Assembly: GCA_009823505.1 (NCBI GenBank)
Contig: VZQC01012403.1
Coordinates: forward strand, 191,680 to 255,679
DNA length: 64,000 nt
Origin: Rhizomys pruinosus
Taxonomy: Eukaryota; Chordata; Mammalia; Rodentia; Spalacidae
Direction of reading: 5' to 3'
Below are positions 44,983 to 55,097 of this stretch, piece by piece; the first letter of the stretch is position 1; every line of letters starts with the position of its first letter. Position numbers and translations under genes: made by a program. The notes beneath the pieces are model-generated. The model was not told where the DNA came from and did no database searches. It saw nothing but the letters and a program-made list of their open reading frames with translations.

Positions 44983-45265
44983 CTGGAGCAGGAAGCCGAG
45001 TGTAGGGGCGGGTGTGCGTGCGTGCGTGCGTGCGCGCGCGCTCTGGAGCAGGAAGCTGAGTGCTCTCATCTTCAAACAGGCATGGGAAGAAGAGCGAAGC
45101 AGGAAGTCTGACAAAGCTTAAGGATTCTCAAAGCCCACCCTTAGTGATGTTCTTCCTTCAGCATGGCCACACCTCCCAAAGGTTTCATGACCTCTAAAAA
45201 GGACCATGAACTTGGGACTGAGATTCCAAACACTTGGAGTTCATAGGGGACTCATTCAAGTCACC
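44430..45265 (+). mobile_element. rodent interspersed repeat (URR1-like?), internally expanded
   Basis: The left end 'cagttttctgttgctgtgataaaacaccatgaccaagg' and right end 'gcccacccttagtgatgttcttccttc...ccacacctcccaaagg' are the two sides of a familiar rodent repeat, which I assign to the URR1/hAT type with limited certainty. The middle is inflated by the TG composite array at 44519-45063. Confidence 0.6.
44519..45063. repeat. composite minisatellite: ~30-bp unit plus TG tract, about 8-9 copies
   Basis: The phrase 'ctctggagcaggaagctgagtgcaggggcgg' followed by a TG run recurs with decay: starts near 44519, 44590, 44730, 44790, 44855, 44920, 44981 and 45040. The unit itself is internal sequence of the host repeat ('aggagcaggaagctgagag...'). 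Confidence 0.88.
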
Positions 45266-46535
45266 ACATTCTTTCTACCTTGAATCCTTCTCTTCTTTCT
45301 TGTCCCTGCTGCCTGGTTAACTCATACACATGCTTCAGAGCCCAGGGTTACATGTTCCTTTAACAAGGCTATGTCCTGGGATCCCCTTATAGACTCCTGT
45401 ATCAGGCCCGCCTAGCTCTGTTACAGAGCTGCTCAGCTGCAGCTGTTGAATCTTGTGCTTTGTTGCTTAGCATGTGTCTGTCTTGTTAGTCTGTGTTTTT
45501 TTGCCATGCCAGTATCTGGATCTGCCTGGCTTTCCAACTTGTCTTCCTCATCTCCACAGCATGAGCTGTCTGTTAAATAAAGAGCAACCCCTCCCCTCTC
45601 CCCCTCCAACACTTCCATTGTGACACCACTTATCTGCTGACTGGCTTAGCGGGATTTCTTTTAGCGATTGACTGATAATCCAAGAATGCAGAAGTTCTAC
45701 CAATTCCAAATTAGTGAATTTGAATTCAAATGGATCTTACTTAGTTTTTGATTCTAAGCCCCTAAATATATACCAAGTTTACTTGTGGTCAAAGATGGAT
45801 TATTCTTGGAAGTCATTCAGAGGCTAATTGCCTCCCAGGTACTTGCACGCCAGAAAACACACCATATAGGTCGGATTGAGTTCGAAGGTCTACATCAGGG
45901 AGAAACTAGGTTCAACCTCATGGCTTCACTGGCTTCCTGCTTTTCTATGTTTCCAGTGCCCCAGGTTGGGCACGGCTTCGATGTTGGGATGGCCAGCGTC
46001 TGGCAACTTCTGAATACACTCGACAGGTATATTGCTAGTAGCCGGTTCTTCTACCCTGCATGGCAGCACACACAACCCAGAATAATCCCAGGGAATTCTG
46101 GGGAAACAGGTCTCCAGGCAGGCAATGGGACACTTCAGACACACCCTTAGACAATATGGGATGGGTGAGCTGAACACAGAGCTTTGATGAGAAGAAACAG
46201 GTTCAAGGACGCATTCTCTCCTTCCCTTCTGGCAGGTTGTCTCTTGAATAAGAATGTGTCAAATCGAAGAAGACAACTCTGAGGACACAACCTGAACCAG
46301 CCTTTTCTGGAGCTGAGCACCCAGATCACACTGCGTCTTAAGGATGCCGTTCTCTCCACCTTGTCTGGAGATAGGACGCCACTGCTCCACTGTGGGCCAC
46401 AGTGAGCTGTATTCTGCAGACAGGCATGTTGTCTCCTGCCAAACCCTGTTGAACACCCTCAAGGTCCTCTGGAAGGGTGAGTGTGACCTCCCCATGTGCC
46501 TCTGCCTGCACTGACCTGCCACTACCTGCTGAGGG
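45266..46535. other. non-coding, nothing recognised
   Basis: Possible L2/MIR-age debris at 45300-45600 but no confident match. No coding frame supported. Confidence 0.4.
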
Positions 46536-47690
46536 AACTACAGACTCCACGTGTACATGAATGGATCCTTGAGTGATCACTCCCCTGCAGAACTACAGTC
46601 CCCACGTGTACATGAATGGATCCTTGAGTGATCACTCCCCTGCAGAACTACAGTCCCCACGTGTACATGAATGGATCCTTGAGTGATCACTCCCCTGCAG
46701 AACTTCAGTCCCCACGTGTACATGAATGGATCCTTGAGTGATCACTCCCCTGCAGAACTACAGTCCCCACGTGTACATGAATGGATCCTTGAGTGATCAC
46801 TCCCCTGCAGAACTTCAGTCCCCACGTGTACATGAATGGATCCTTGAGTGATCACTCCCCTGCAGAACTACAGTCCCCACGTGTACATGAATGGATCCTT
46901 GAGTGATCACTCCCCTGCAGAACTTCAGTCCCCACGTGTACATGAATGGATCCTTGAGTGATCACTCCCCTGCAGAACTACAGTCCCCACGTGTACATGA
47001 ATGGATCCTTGAGTGATCACTCCCCTGCAGAACTTCAGTCCCCACGTGTACATGAATGGATCCTTGAGTGATCACTCCCCTGCAGAACTACAGTCCCCAC
47101 GTGTACATGAATGGATCCTTGAGTGATCACTCCCCTGCAGAACTTCAGTCCCCACGTGTACATGAATGGATCCTTGAGTGATCACTCCCCTGCAGAACTA
47201 CAGTCCCCACGTGTACATGAATGGATCCTTGAGTGATCACTCCCCTGCAGAACTTCAGTCCCCACGTGTACATGAATGGATCCTTGAGTGATCACTCCCC
47301 TGCAGAACTACAGTCCCCACGTGTACATGAATGGATCCTTGAGTGATCACTCCCCTGCAGAACTTCAGTCCCCACGTGTACATGAATGGATCCTTGAGTG
47401 ATCACTCCCCTGCAGAACTACAGTCCCCACGTGTACATGAATGGATCCTTGAGTGATCACTCCCCTGCAGAACTTCAGTCCCCACGTGTACATGAATGGA
47501 TCCCTGAGTGATCACTCCCCTGCAGAACTACAGTCCCCACGTGTACATGAGTGGATCCTTGAGTGATCACTCCCCTGCAGAACTTCAGTCCCCACGTGTA
47601 CATGAATGGATCCCTGAGTGATCACTCCCCTGCAGAACTACAGTCCCCACGTGTACATGAGTGGATCCCTGAGTGATCACTCCTCTGCAC
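46536..47690. repeat. minisatellite, 55-bp unit x 21, with 110-bp alternation
   Basis: Unit starts at 46536, 46591, 46646 and so on to 47636, exactly 55 bp apart with no indels. Each unit contains CACGTG, GGATCC, the 12-bp palindrome GAGTGATCACTC and (except the last) CTGCAG. From copy 3 onward units alternate strictly between 'aactaca' and 'aacttca', giving a 110-bp higher-order period. Since 55 is not a multiple of three, no long frame arises. Confidence 0.98.
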
Positions 47691-48239
47691 ACGTCTCTTT
47701 GTTCCCGGCCACACTGTTCACCACTTCCCTGTCTGGCCTATTACTTGTAGAGTCTATTTTATTTTTAGTTGCTTATACTGCTATTTTCCACATTGTTTGT
47801 GTGACTCTGTCTCTCTAGCTACACTTTGAGGTCTTTGGAACGAGGCTAATCTGCCTGATCCCGGGCCTGGTGCCTGCTCGCCCTGTTTGAATGCATTCAG
47901 CTGCTGTCATGTGGAGCATTTTGGCCGCCACAAGGACGTGATGACAAGTGTAGTGCACAGGTGGGGGCGGCCCAGAGCTCGGTCACCTCATGCTCTCCAT
48001 CTCCTCCAGGGATTGGGCCAGCTGTTAACCCAGGCCACCATAGTCTCTGCTGGTGCACCCTGACCTTCCCATATCCCAGACTCTGACACGGGAGGTGGCC
48101 AGGTAAGGAGACTTGTACATGTCAACCTCCATGTTCCAGAAACTCTACATATAACCACCCTTTACATCTCATGATAAGGACTGCAATGGTCTCACCAATC
48201 ACAGGTGGTAACCTTAGACACAGGAGCCCCTACTGTCCA
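47691..48239. other. non-coding, nothing recognised
   Basis: No gene or named repeat. Confidence 0.4.
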
Positions 48240-48395
48240 TCACCACTGGCATGCATACTCAGTGTGACTTCTGAGATGGAACAACAGAACCTCAAAGGAG
48301 GTGACACAGATATTCCATGTCCCTCAGCTGGTGAGTGACAGTTGTGTTGGGTACTCAGGCCCATATGACCCTGGGATCAACATAGAGCAATGCAT
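48240..48395 (-). mobile_element. MIR SINE
   Basis: 'gaacctcaaaggaggtgacacagatattccatgtccctcagctggtgagtgac' fits reversed MIR. Diverged. Confidence 0.55.
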
Positions 48396-48489
48396 CAGGG
48401 AGTCTGGAATACCTAGCCTTGCAGAGGGAACAAGTCAAAAGGATGGGACGAAATGTGAAATCCAAATTTCAGATAAGTGATAGACACTT

Positions 48490-48642
48490 TTTTTTTGGTC
48501 TTTTTGAGACAGGGTCTCCCTGTAGCCCCAGCTGTCCTGGAACTCGCTCTGTAGACCAGGTTGGCCTTGAACTCACAGAGATCTGCCTGCCTCTCTGTTT
48601 CCCGAGTGCTAGGATTAAAGGCGTGTGCCACCATGCCTGGCG
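48490..48642 (-). mobile_element. B1 SINE with TSD
   Basis: Minus strand, near consensus: 'gacagggtctccctgtagccccagctgtcc', 'gtagaccaggttggccttgaac', head 'ggattaaaggcgtgtgccaccatgcctggc'. Flanked by 'gatagacacttt' (48478) and 'gataaacacttt' (48642). Confidence 0.96.
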
Positions 48643-48653
48643 ATAAACACTTT

Positions 48654-48882
48654 TTAAAAAATTTTTATTTATTTATTTTCTATGTGTATGAATGTACTGT
48701 CTGCATGTAGGTTTGTGCACCTGTGTTGTGCAATGCCTCGGAGGTCAGAACAGGGTGTCAGATTCCCCTGGATCTGGAGTTACAGATGGTTCTCAGCCAC
48801 CATGTGGCTGCTGGGAATCGAACCCGGGTCCTCTGCAAGAGCAGTCAGTGCTCTTAACCACTAGGCTATCTCTCCAGCCCCA
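48654..48882 (-). mobile_element. B2-type SINE with TSD
   Basis: Minus strand: AT-rich tail, 'gtatgaatgtactgtctgcatgta', B box 'gggaatcgaacccgggtcc', head 'ccactaggctatctctccagcccc'. Flanked by 'ataaacactttt' copies at 48643 and 48883, the first shared with the neighbouring B1 duplication. No 17-bp internal duplication. Confidence 0.96.
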
Positions 48883-49109
48883 ATAAACACTTTTAAAGTA
48901 TAAGTATATCCATGCACTATATGGGGAATATTTATACCAAAAATTACTCATTTGAAATTCAGATTCTACTGCCTGCCTGGTTTGTCCAGTTGAGCAAACC
49001 AAGGGCCTCACAGCTCTTAGTACTCAAAGTGGATGACAATCAGAGGAAGCCAGCATAAAGAGTCAGGACTGGGATGACACTGACAGTCTGACCCACAAGC
49101 TCATCACCT

Positions 49110-49315
49110 TGCAGTTCTGGACCCTCTCTGGCATCCATTATCTTGTCTGAATCTCATGACTGCTTTGAGGAGGGTTGCATAGGCCTTGTCACAGTTTTCT
49201 AGGTGTTGTTGAGAGGTGTAGGGGTCACCCAGTCACCCAGCGTGTAGGAAAAGGGCAGAACTAGGGCGTGGATTCAGCTCAGTCATCAGTTGACTCTTCT
49301 GTGCTGTGTCCAGAA
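49110..49315 (-). mobile_element. MIR SINE
   Basis: 'ccttgtcacagttttctaggtgttgttgagagg' to 'gggcagaactagggcgtggattcagctcag' fits reversed MIR. Limits approximate. Confidence 0.55.
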
Positions 49316-50164
49316 TGAAGTTCACAACTTGCCACTCCTGGGTTCGGGTCCCACTGGATGTGTCCTGGATGGCTTTCTCACTGTCAGTGGCTACTGGGCT
49401 AAAGCTAAGTGAAGGGGTGAAGGTGCTGGAAAGGAGGGTGTTTAGTTAACATTCATGGTCATTTCAGCTTTTTACAAGGCAAGCGCAGAGCTGATTTGGC
49501 TGGGAACGTGGGTCTCTGTTTGGAGAGGGCTCAGTGCTGGGGACCTCAGGGAAGGATTCTGCCCAGCTCAGGCTGGGGCTGCTGCTGCTGCTGTGGGCCC
49601 AGAACCTACGTCTGAGCTGCGCAGGGCAAGGCCATTGTCTTCTGCTCCCCAGCTCCTCTGCTTTCCACAGGAAGCCGCTGGGGTTTGCTCTGCCGCTGGG
49701 TCTGACCACCTGCCTGTGGTGTGGTTTTCAAGCCTGAGGTCTTTGGGCAGATGTAATCACCTTAATTGAATGGCATTTTCAGTTCTTAGGAAAGGGAAGC
49801 AGGAAGACAGAAGAGATGACAGGGTTGACTTTATCACACCCAGAAGGCCTTAGCAAATTGGAATTGATTCTTTTTGCTGGGCTTTCTGGGGTGGTGCTTG
49901 GAGGCATTGGCTCACACAGGCTTCAAGGAGCCTATTCAGAGTAGTGAATCGTGACAGTTCCCTACCTGTGCCCAGCCTGGAAGCCTCATACCAGCCATGA
50001 ATGGGCACGTGGGCTTCACCATCCCATCCCAGGTCCTCATTTTGGGCCATGACTTGACGCTGAGCCTTTGGCCTGACTCTTGACCTTTCTGAGTGATAGT
50101 CACAGCCCTACTGCTCAGGTAAGGGTTTTGCCTGCATTCTGTGCTTTGAGAAGGGGATGTCTTA
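49316..50164. other. non-coding or unrecognised; GC-richer stretch
   Basis: 49490-49740 is relatively GC-rich with a short (CTG)n and no interspersed repeat I can name. It could be a conserved regulatory segment or non-coding exon of C10orf71, but nothing decisive is visible. Confidence 0.35.
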
Positions 50165-50490
50165 GACCTCTTGGGCTGGTGTAGCAGAACCACTGATTTC
50201 GTGACTTAAGCATCAACACTGAAGGTCAGATGTCTGGGACGTTCAAGTTCAAGGCATTGGGAGATGTAGTGTCTGGGTTTTATTCCTGATCTGTGAATAG
50301 ATATCCTCTTATTCTATCCATATATGGCAGGGGGGGGCTCTTGTCTCTTCTTATAAGGGCACTAACTCCATTCATGAGGACTCCACCCTCCTAACTAAAT
50401 CACTTCTCACAGTCTCTGCCTCCTCACAGCAGCCCATAAGGGATCAAAGTGTCAATATACAAATTTTGGAGGACACAAACTTCTTGTCTA
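50165..50490 (-). mobile_element. MLT1-like LTR (antisense)
   Basis: 'tcttataagggcactaactccattcatgaggactccaccctcctaactaaatcac' and 'caatatacaaattttggaggacacaaac' are the standard reversed MaLR phrases. Confidence 0.75.
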
Positions 50491-50584
50491 TTCCAGAGAA
50501 CAATGAGATGGCCAAATTAGCTTCCTCAGGTGGAAGCAAAACTAAGGGCAGGGTGCCTACGGGGTGGCAGGCCTGAGGCACTCC

Positions 50585-50705
50585 TGTACACGCTGGCACT
50601 CACTGAGTCTCAGATAGAACTTGGTACGCGGGCTTGCTCTCCATCTTACATCTGAGGAAACTGAGATGCGCAGGGTTATTGTTTGTCCCGTTCTTAAGTC
50701 CAGTG
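50585..50705 (-). mobile_element. MIR SINE
   Basis: 'ctccatcttacatctgaggaaactgagatgcgcagggttattg' is a clear reversed MIR core. Confidence 0.8.
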
Positions 50706-51442
50706 CTGGAGATGAACAACACCCTATCTTTGACCTTAAGGTCCTGCTCTCTCTCTGTCCCTACGATGATGTGGTGACTACTGTACCCTTGTAACCCTTT
50801 TCAACTTTTGAAAATCATAGATTTAGATTCTCTTGAAAGCAAACATGGGCCATCATGTGCTGAACCTGAGCTTCGAGCTTTCGTATACATCCTTCCAGTT
50901 CGTGCTGGCTGAGTACCTACTATGTGCTCCATGGCTGGCGCTTAGGGATAACCCCCAGGACAGAGATGATAAGAATTCTTTCCCTGTGGAACTGAAAATC
51001 CTGGAAGGTGTTGTTTTGTACCTCAGATTGCCTTACGCTGGCTTCTGTGTGAGTAGGAGGGGGTGGTTTCTTGTGCATGTAAAAGCACAGCTTTGATTTG
51101 CACATGAGTCACTGAATATCAAGTTTAGACATTTTGGCTGCATGGATCTGGCACTTGGTAAGCCAAGCCTGGCTTGGCTTGAGCAGCCCACAAACCAGGG
51201 GATATCGAAAGCTGAGGGAGCTCAAACTGAGCTGGAGGCTTGTGTGCCTGGCGGTCAAAGCTGCTTTGTCCAGCCCCAGAACACAGTATCGGTACCAGGG
51301 CTCAATGGTAGCATTGGCTTGGCCTGAGTCTGAATCTTCCGCTAACCACATCACACATGCAAGGGGGCCTCTCAGGCTTGTGGCAGGTAAACACTCAGAC
51401 ACTGCGGGGAGGTCTCCTGTGAAGACAGCAGCTGATGCAGCC
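50706..51442. other. non-coding, mostly unassigned
   Basis: 50905-51010 ('gctgagtacctactatgtgctcc...cttagggataac') resembles an ancient mammalian repeat. No gene. Confidence 0.4.
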
Positions 51443-51600
51443 CAGCTATGTGTGTGGTCTCCACTGCCTGGATCAGCTATGTGTGTGGTCTCCACTGCCT
51501 GGATCAGCTATGTGTGTGGTCTCCACGGCTGCCTGGATCAGCTATGTGTGTGGTCTCCACGGCTGCCTGGATCAGCTATGTGTGGGGTCTCCACTGCTAT
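51443..51600. repeat. tandem repeat, 31/34-bp unit x 5
   Basis: 'cagctatgtgtgtggtctccac' starts at 51443, 51474, 51505, 51539 and 51573 (31, 31, 34, 34 bp). The longer units carry an extra 'ggc'. Confidence 0.95.
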
Positions 51601-52340
51601 CGGTGGGAACAGCCCAGGGTATGGTGACAGCCCTGGGGGGAGATCCTTTGTCTGTGCAGCCCAGACAGCTTGAAGCTTGTTCTGTCTGTGTAGCCGGCCT
51701 CCAAGGCCCTGATGGGCTGTTTCTCTAGAAGCTCCCGAGCATAGGTTAGACCCTGGCTTAGGCTATAGCTGGTCTAACCAGGGCATGAAGACAGCCAGCT
51801 CCTGGCATCACAGACCCAGAAAAGACCCCAGTCTCAAGAGAAATGGGAAGTCACCGGGGAGGGGCATACGGAGAAGGAGGCTGTGCTCGAGGGTCTCTGA
51901 GCCAATCTTCCTCCAGCTCCTGCTGCATGTCTGATAGTGTTTAATGTCTGCCTTTCTGGGGTATAAGTGCTGATTTGTAACACTGAAAACTGGCTCAGTT
52001 CCTGATGCTATTCTGATGTCCCCGAGGGAGCGTGGGGACCAGGTGTGCACAGCTGGCCTTGCACAGTACAGGGAGGGGACTTTGGGACACTTCTTAATCC
52101 TGGCAGTCTTCAACTGTGCTTGCTTTGAGGAGCAAGTCTCACTTGCAAAGGCTCACCCTCTAGCAAGCAGCTGCACTCTCTCGAGTGACTCTTGCCTACC
52201 TCTGGAGAGGGTGGGACTGGCAGTCACCAGGGCAGGGTCTCTCAATGCTTCCTGTGTCAGGAAGAAACTCCTATCTGGCACTGCCAACATATCCACAGTG
52301 CCTCTTCAGGCCATTCTGAAGATTTAGGTGCCAAGGTAGA
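51601..52340. other. non-coding, nothing recognised
   Basis: No gene or named repeat. Confidence 0.4.
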
Positions 52341-52812
52341 GGGGCTCAGAGGTGCTCAGAGGGACTCAGAGGTGCTCAGAGGGGCTCAGAGGTACTCAGA
52401 GGGGCTCAGAGGGGCTTGGAGGTGCTCAGAGGGGCCCAGAGGTATTCAGAGGTGCTCAGAGGCGCTCAGAGGGGCGCAGAGGTGCTCAGAGAGGCTCAGA
52501 GGGGCTCAGAGGTGCTCAGAGGGACTCAGAGGTGCTCAGAGGGGCTCAGAGGTACTCAGAGGGGCTCAGAGGGGCTTGGAGGTGCTCAAAGGGGCCCAGA
52601 GGTACTCAGAGGTGCTCAGAGGGGCCCAGAGGTACTCAGAGGTGCTCAGAGGTGCTCAGAGGGGCTCAGAGGGGCTCAGAGGTACTCAGAGGGGCTTGGA
52701 GGGGCTCAGAGGTACTCAGAGGTACTCAGGGGCTCAGAGGGGCTCAGACGGGCTCGGAGGGGCTCAGAGGTACTCAGAGGGGCTCAGAGGGGCTCAGAGG
52801 GGCTCAGAGGGG
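52341..52812. repeat. minisatellite, 10-bp unit x about 47
   Basis: Unit 'gg(g/t)gctcaga' in register from 52341 to about 52728, then a 2-bp slip and further units to about 52812. 52341-52460 recurs at 52501-52620 (two differences), a 160-bp larger period. All three plus frames are open across it (about 160-215 codons each) because 10 is not a multiple of three and no unit combination makes a stop. Confidence 0.97.
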
Positions 52813-53239
52813 CCTCATTTACCTTTGCAGGAGTCAGTGTAGTAGCATCAGAAGTAGGAACAAGAGGGCCCTGGACATCATGTGACACCTCCCCCCACTT
52901 CTGATGCTCTCCCTTCCTTGTGCTTTCCACAGAATTGGGGTGAGTGCAGAGAGGACCACCTTGCCATCACTTAAACTGTAGGTCAATGCTTATTGCCCTG
53001 ACTGCCACCAGAGGACATCCACACAGCCAAGACACACAGGGTCCACCAATGCAGTGGCTCTACCAGGAACACGGGTGCTGGACCTAACGAGGCTGCCCGA
53101 CAGCTGAGTGTAGCTGAGGATAAATGACACGGAGGCTGCCAGCCTCAGGTTTCAAATGCCCAGTGCCTGTGGAGGCATCTTCTCCACAGGCCTTGCTTTG
53201 GACTTGGGAAACTCAGGAATTAGAGAGTAGCTGGAGAGG
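52813..53239. other. non-coding, nothing recognised
   Basis: No gene or named repeat. Confidence 0.4.
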
Positions 53240-53400
53240 CAGCTCTGGGCTATGGGAAGAGCTGAAGCCTGGCTCTGTGCAGCATCGTTCTGGACACATC
53301 TCTTACTCGCCACTGTAAAACAGGGGCAGTATAGACCGTCCTTGCCATGTTCACCTCGGGACTGCTCTGCACAATGGAGAAAGGAATTATGGAATTGATC
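53240..53400 (+). mobile_element. MIR SINE
   Basis: 'gaagcctggctctgtgcagc', then 'cttactcgccactgtaaaacaggggcagtatagacc' reads as sense MIR. Confidence 0.6.
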
Positions 53401-53733
53401 CCCAAGGTGGACACGTGAATATGGCTGGATGCTCATGCCCACCTCACCAGGTTCTGGGTACCCATCCCCCTAGCTAGGGGCACGTGGACCAGCAGGGGAT
53501 CCAACATGCTGAGTGCTGCAGGACACTGAGTTAATGACATACACAGCACTCTTCTACCATCTTCTCCAAGATGAGGGGGTCAGGTTTTATCCCTTCATAC
53601 ACAATAAAGAATGTTACTCACATAGCATAGAGCATGCTCAGAGACATGTATAAAGAATTTAATGAAGCAAAATTACCATTCTGTATGCATAATCACAGTT
53701 CCATTCTATTTTGTTCTAACACAGTCTTTCATT
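53401..53733. other. non-coding, nothing recognised
   Basis: No gene or named repeat. Confidence 0.4.
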
Positions 53734-53743
53734 AAGAACAAGA

Positions 53744-53999
53744 GGGGCTGGAGAGATGGCCTAGCGGTTAAGAACGCCGACCGCTCTTGCAGAGGACCCG
53801 GGTTCGATCCCCAGCACCCACATGGCGGCTGAGAACCGTCTGAAACTCCAATTCCAGGAGAACTCCAGCTCCAGGGGAATCTGACACCCACTTCTGACCT
53901 CCGCGGCATTGCACGACACGGGTGCACAGACTTGCATGCAGACAGTACATTTGTACACATACAGAAATAAATAAAATTAATAAAAAAAATTAAAAAAAA
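53744..53999 (+). mobile_element. B2-type SINE, duplication subfamily, young
   Basis: Near-consensus plus copy with 'gcggttaagaacgccgaccgctc', B box 'gggttcgatcc', the 17-bp internal duplication and an A-rich tail. Exact target duplication 'aagaacaaga' at 53734-53743 and 54000-54009. Confidence 0.97.
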
Positions 54000-54016
54000 A
54001 AGAACAAGAAAATTAG

Positions 54017-54194
54017 AACAGGCATGGTGGTCCATGTTTTTAATCCCAGGACTCGGGAGGCAGAAGCAGGCAGATCTCTATTTGAGGTCAGCCTGGTCTA
54101 CATAGAGAGTTCCAGGCCAGCCAGGGTTACACAGTGAGACCCTGTCTCAAAGCTAACTAGCTAGCTAACTAACTAACTAACTAACTAACTAACT
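54017..54194 (+). mobile_element. B1 SINE with (CTAA)n tail
   Basis: 'caggcatggtggtccatgtttttaatcccaggactcgggagg', 'cagcctggtctacatagagagttccagg', 'gtgagaccctgtctcaaa', then a (CTAA)n expansion at 54152-54194. One of the few plus-strand B1s here. Confidence 0.95.
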
Positions 54195-54239
54195 GGCTTG
54201 GTAATGAGTTAAGGTCTAGGGAATTTTTACTTTTGTAAT

Positions 54240-54248
54240 TGTGTGTGT

Positions 54249-54285
<37 letters not shown>

Positions 54286-54705
54286 TGTGCAGGTGTGTGT
54301 GCAGGTGTGGATGTCACAGCATGTGTGTGGAAGTCAGAGGACAACTTTTGGGAGTTGGTTCTCTTTTTTTTTTTAAATTTATTTATTTATTTATTTATTT
54401 TAATGTACTGTCTGCATGTGGGTTTGTGCACTCGTGTTGTGCAATGCCTTGGAGGTCAGAAGAGGGTGTTGTATTCCCCTGGAACTGGAGTTCTCCTGGA
54501 ACTGGAGTTACAGATGGTTCTCAACCTCCATGTGGGTGCCGGGGATCAAACCCGGGTCCTCTGCAAGAGCAGTTGGTGCTCTTAACCGCTAGGCCATCTC
54601 TCCAGCCCAGGTTCTCTTCTTTTACTATATGGGTCTTGGTGATTGAACTCAGCTCAGCAGCCTTGGTGGCAGTGGATTTATCCACTGAGCCGTCTTGTCA
54701 GCCAT
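54240..54705 (-). mobile_element. B4-like SINE with (TG)n, split by a B2
   Basis: The left half, a TG-rich tail (54240-54306) plus 'tgtggaagtcagaggacaacttttgggagttgg', and the right half 'gtcttggtgattgaactcagctcagcagcc...cactgagccgtcttgtcagcc' form one reversed B4. It is interrupted at 54365-54608 by a B2; 'ggttctctt' occurs on both sides (54357, 54610). Confidence 0.8.
54365..54608 (-). mobile_element. B2-type SINE nested in B4, duplication subfamily
   Basis: AT-rich tail, 'ttaatgtactgtctgcatg', the 17-bp internal duplication (about 54479-54512), B box 'gggatcaaacccgggtcc', head 'accgctaggccatctctccagccc'. Opposite in orientation to the B2 at 53744, 366 bp away. Confidence 0.95.
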
Positions 54706-54734
54706 TTTCAGTGTTTCTAAAATCCTGTCTGTCG

Positions 54735-54990
54735 CTGAGTTTGGTGCTCTGGGACTGTAATCCCAACTACTTGGGAGGCTGAGGCAGGCCAGGGAAAAGT
54801 TCAAGGCCTGTCTGGGCTAAAGTGGGTTCAAACGTGCCTGGCAAATTAGTGAGACCCTGTCTTAAAATAAAAAGATAAAATGTGGAGTGTGGGGATCCCT
54901 GGAACTCCAGCTCGGTGGCAGAGCATTTAGTCCCTACCACATTCAAGTCTCTGGCTTCAAGCTCTAGCACCCTCAAAACAAAACCCAAAC
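54735..54990 (+). mobile_element. B1/ID composite SINE (B1-dID-like), old
   Basis: A 7SL-like part ('gggactgtaatcccaactacttgggaggctgaggcagg', 'gtgagaccctgtctt') is followed by a tRNA-like part ('cagctcggtggcagagcattt', 'ggcttcaagctctagcacc'). Confidence 0.55.
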
Positions 54991-55059
54991 AGGAGCTCAA
55001 ACCACCTGTCAGAGACAGACTCTCCAGGTGTCCCTGATTAGATCCATGCATAGGTGTCT

Positions 55060-55096
<37 letters not shown>

Positions 55097-55097
55097 T
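55060..55097. repeat. (TTA)n microsatellite
   Basis: About 12 TTA/ATT units. Confidence 0.97.

Noticed and set aside
44551..45121. Cys-Val and His-Thr rich frames of about 130 codons on both strands
   Set aside because: Simple TG/CA repeat translation only.
46536..47690. CRISPR-like array
   Set aside because: Units are contiguous with no variable spacers and the genome is mammalian; it is a minisatellite.
49455..49769. 104-codon plus-strand frame in GC-rich sequence
   Set aside because: No domain or signal recognised; the overlapping minus frame is equally open, so it is probably chance in GC-rich DNA.
52192..52904. Three overlapping plus-strand frames of 162-216 codons
   Set aside because: Produced by the 10-bp array; the same peptide repeats appear in every frame, which is an artefact of the period.
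53744..53999. tRNA gene (A and B boxes present)
   Set aside because: The boxes belong to a B2-type SINE with A-rich tail and target-site duplication; the cloverleaf is not maintained.
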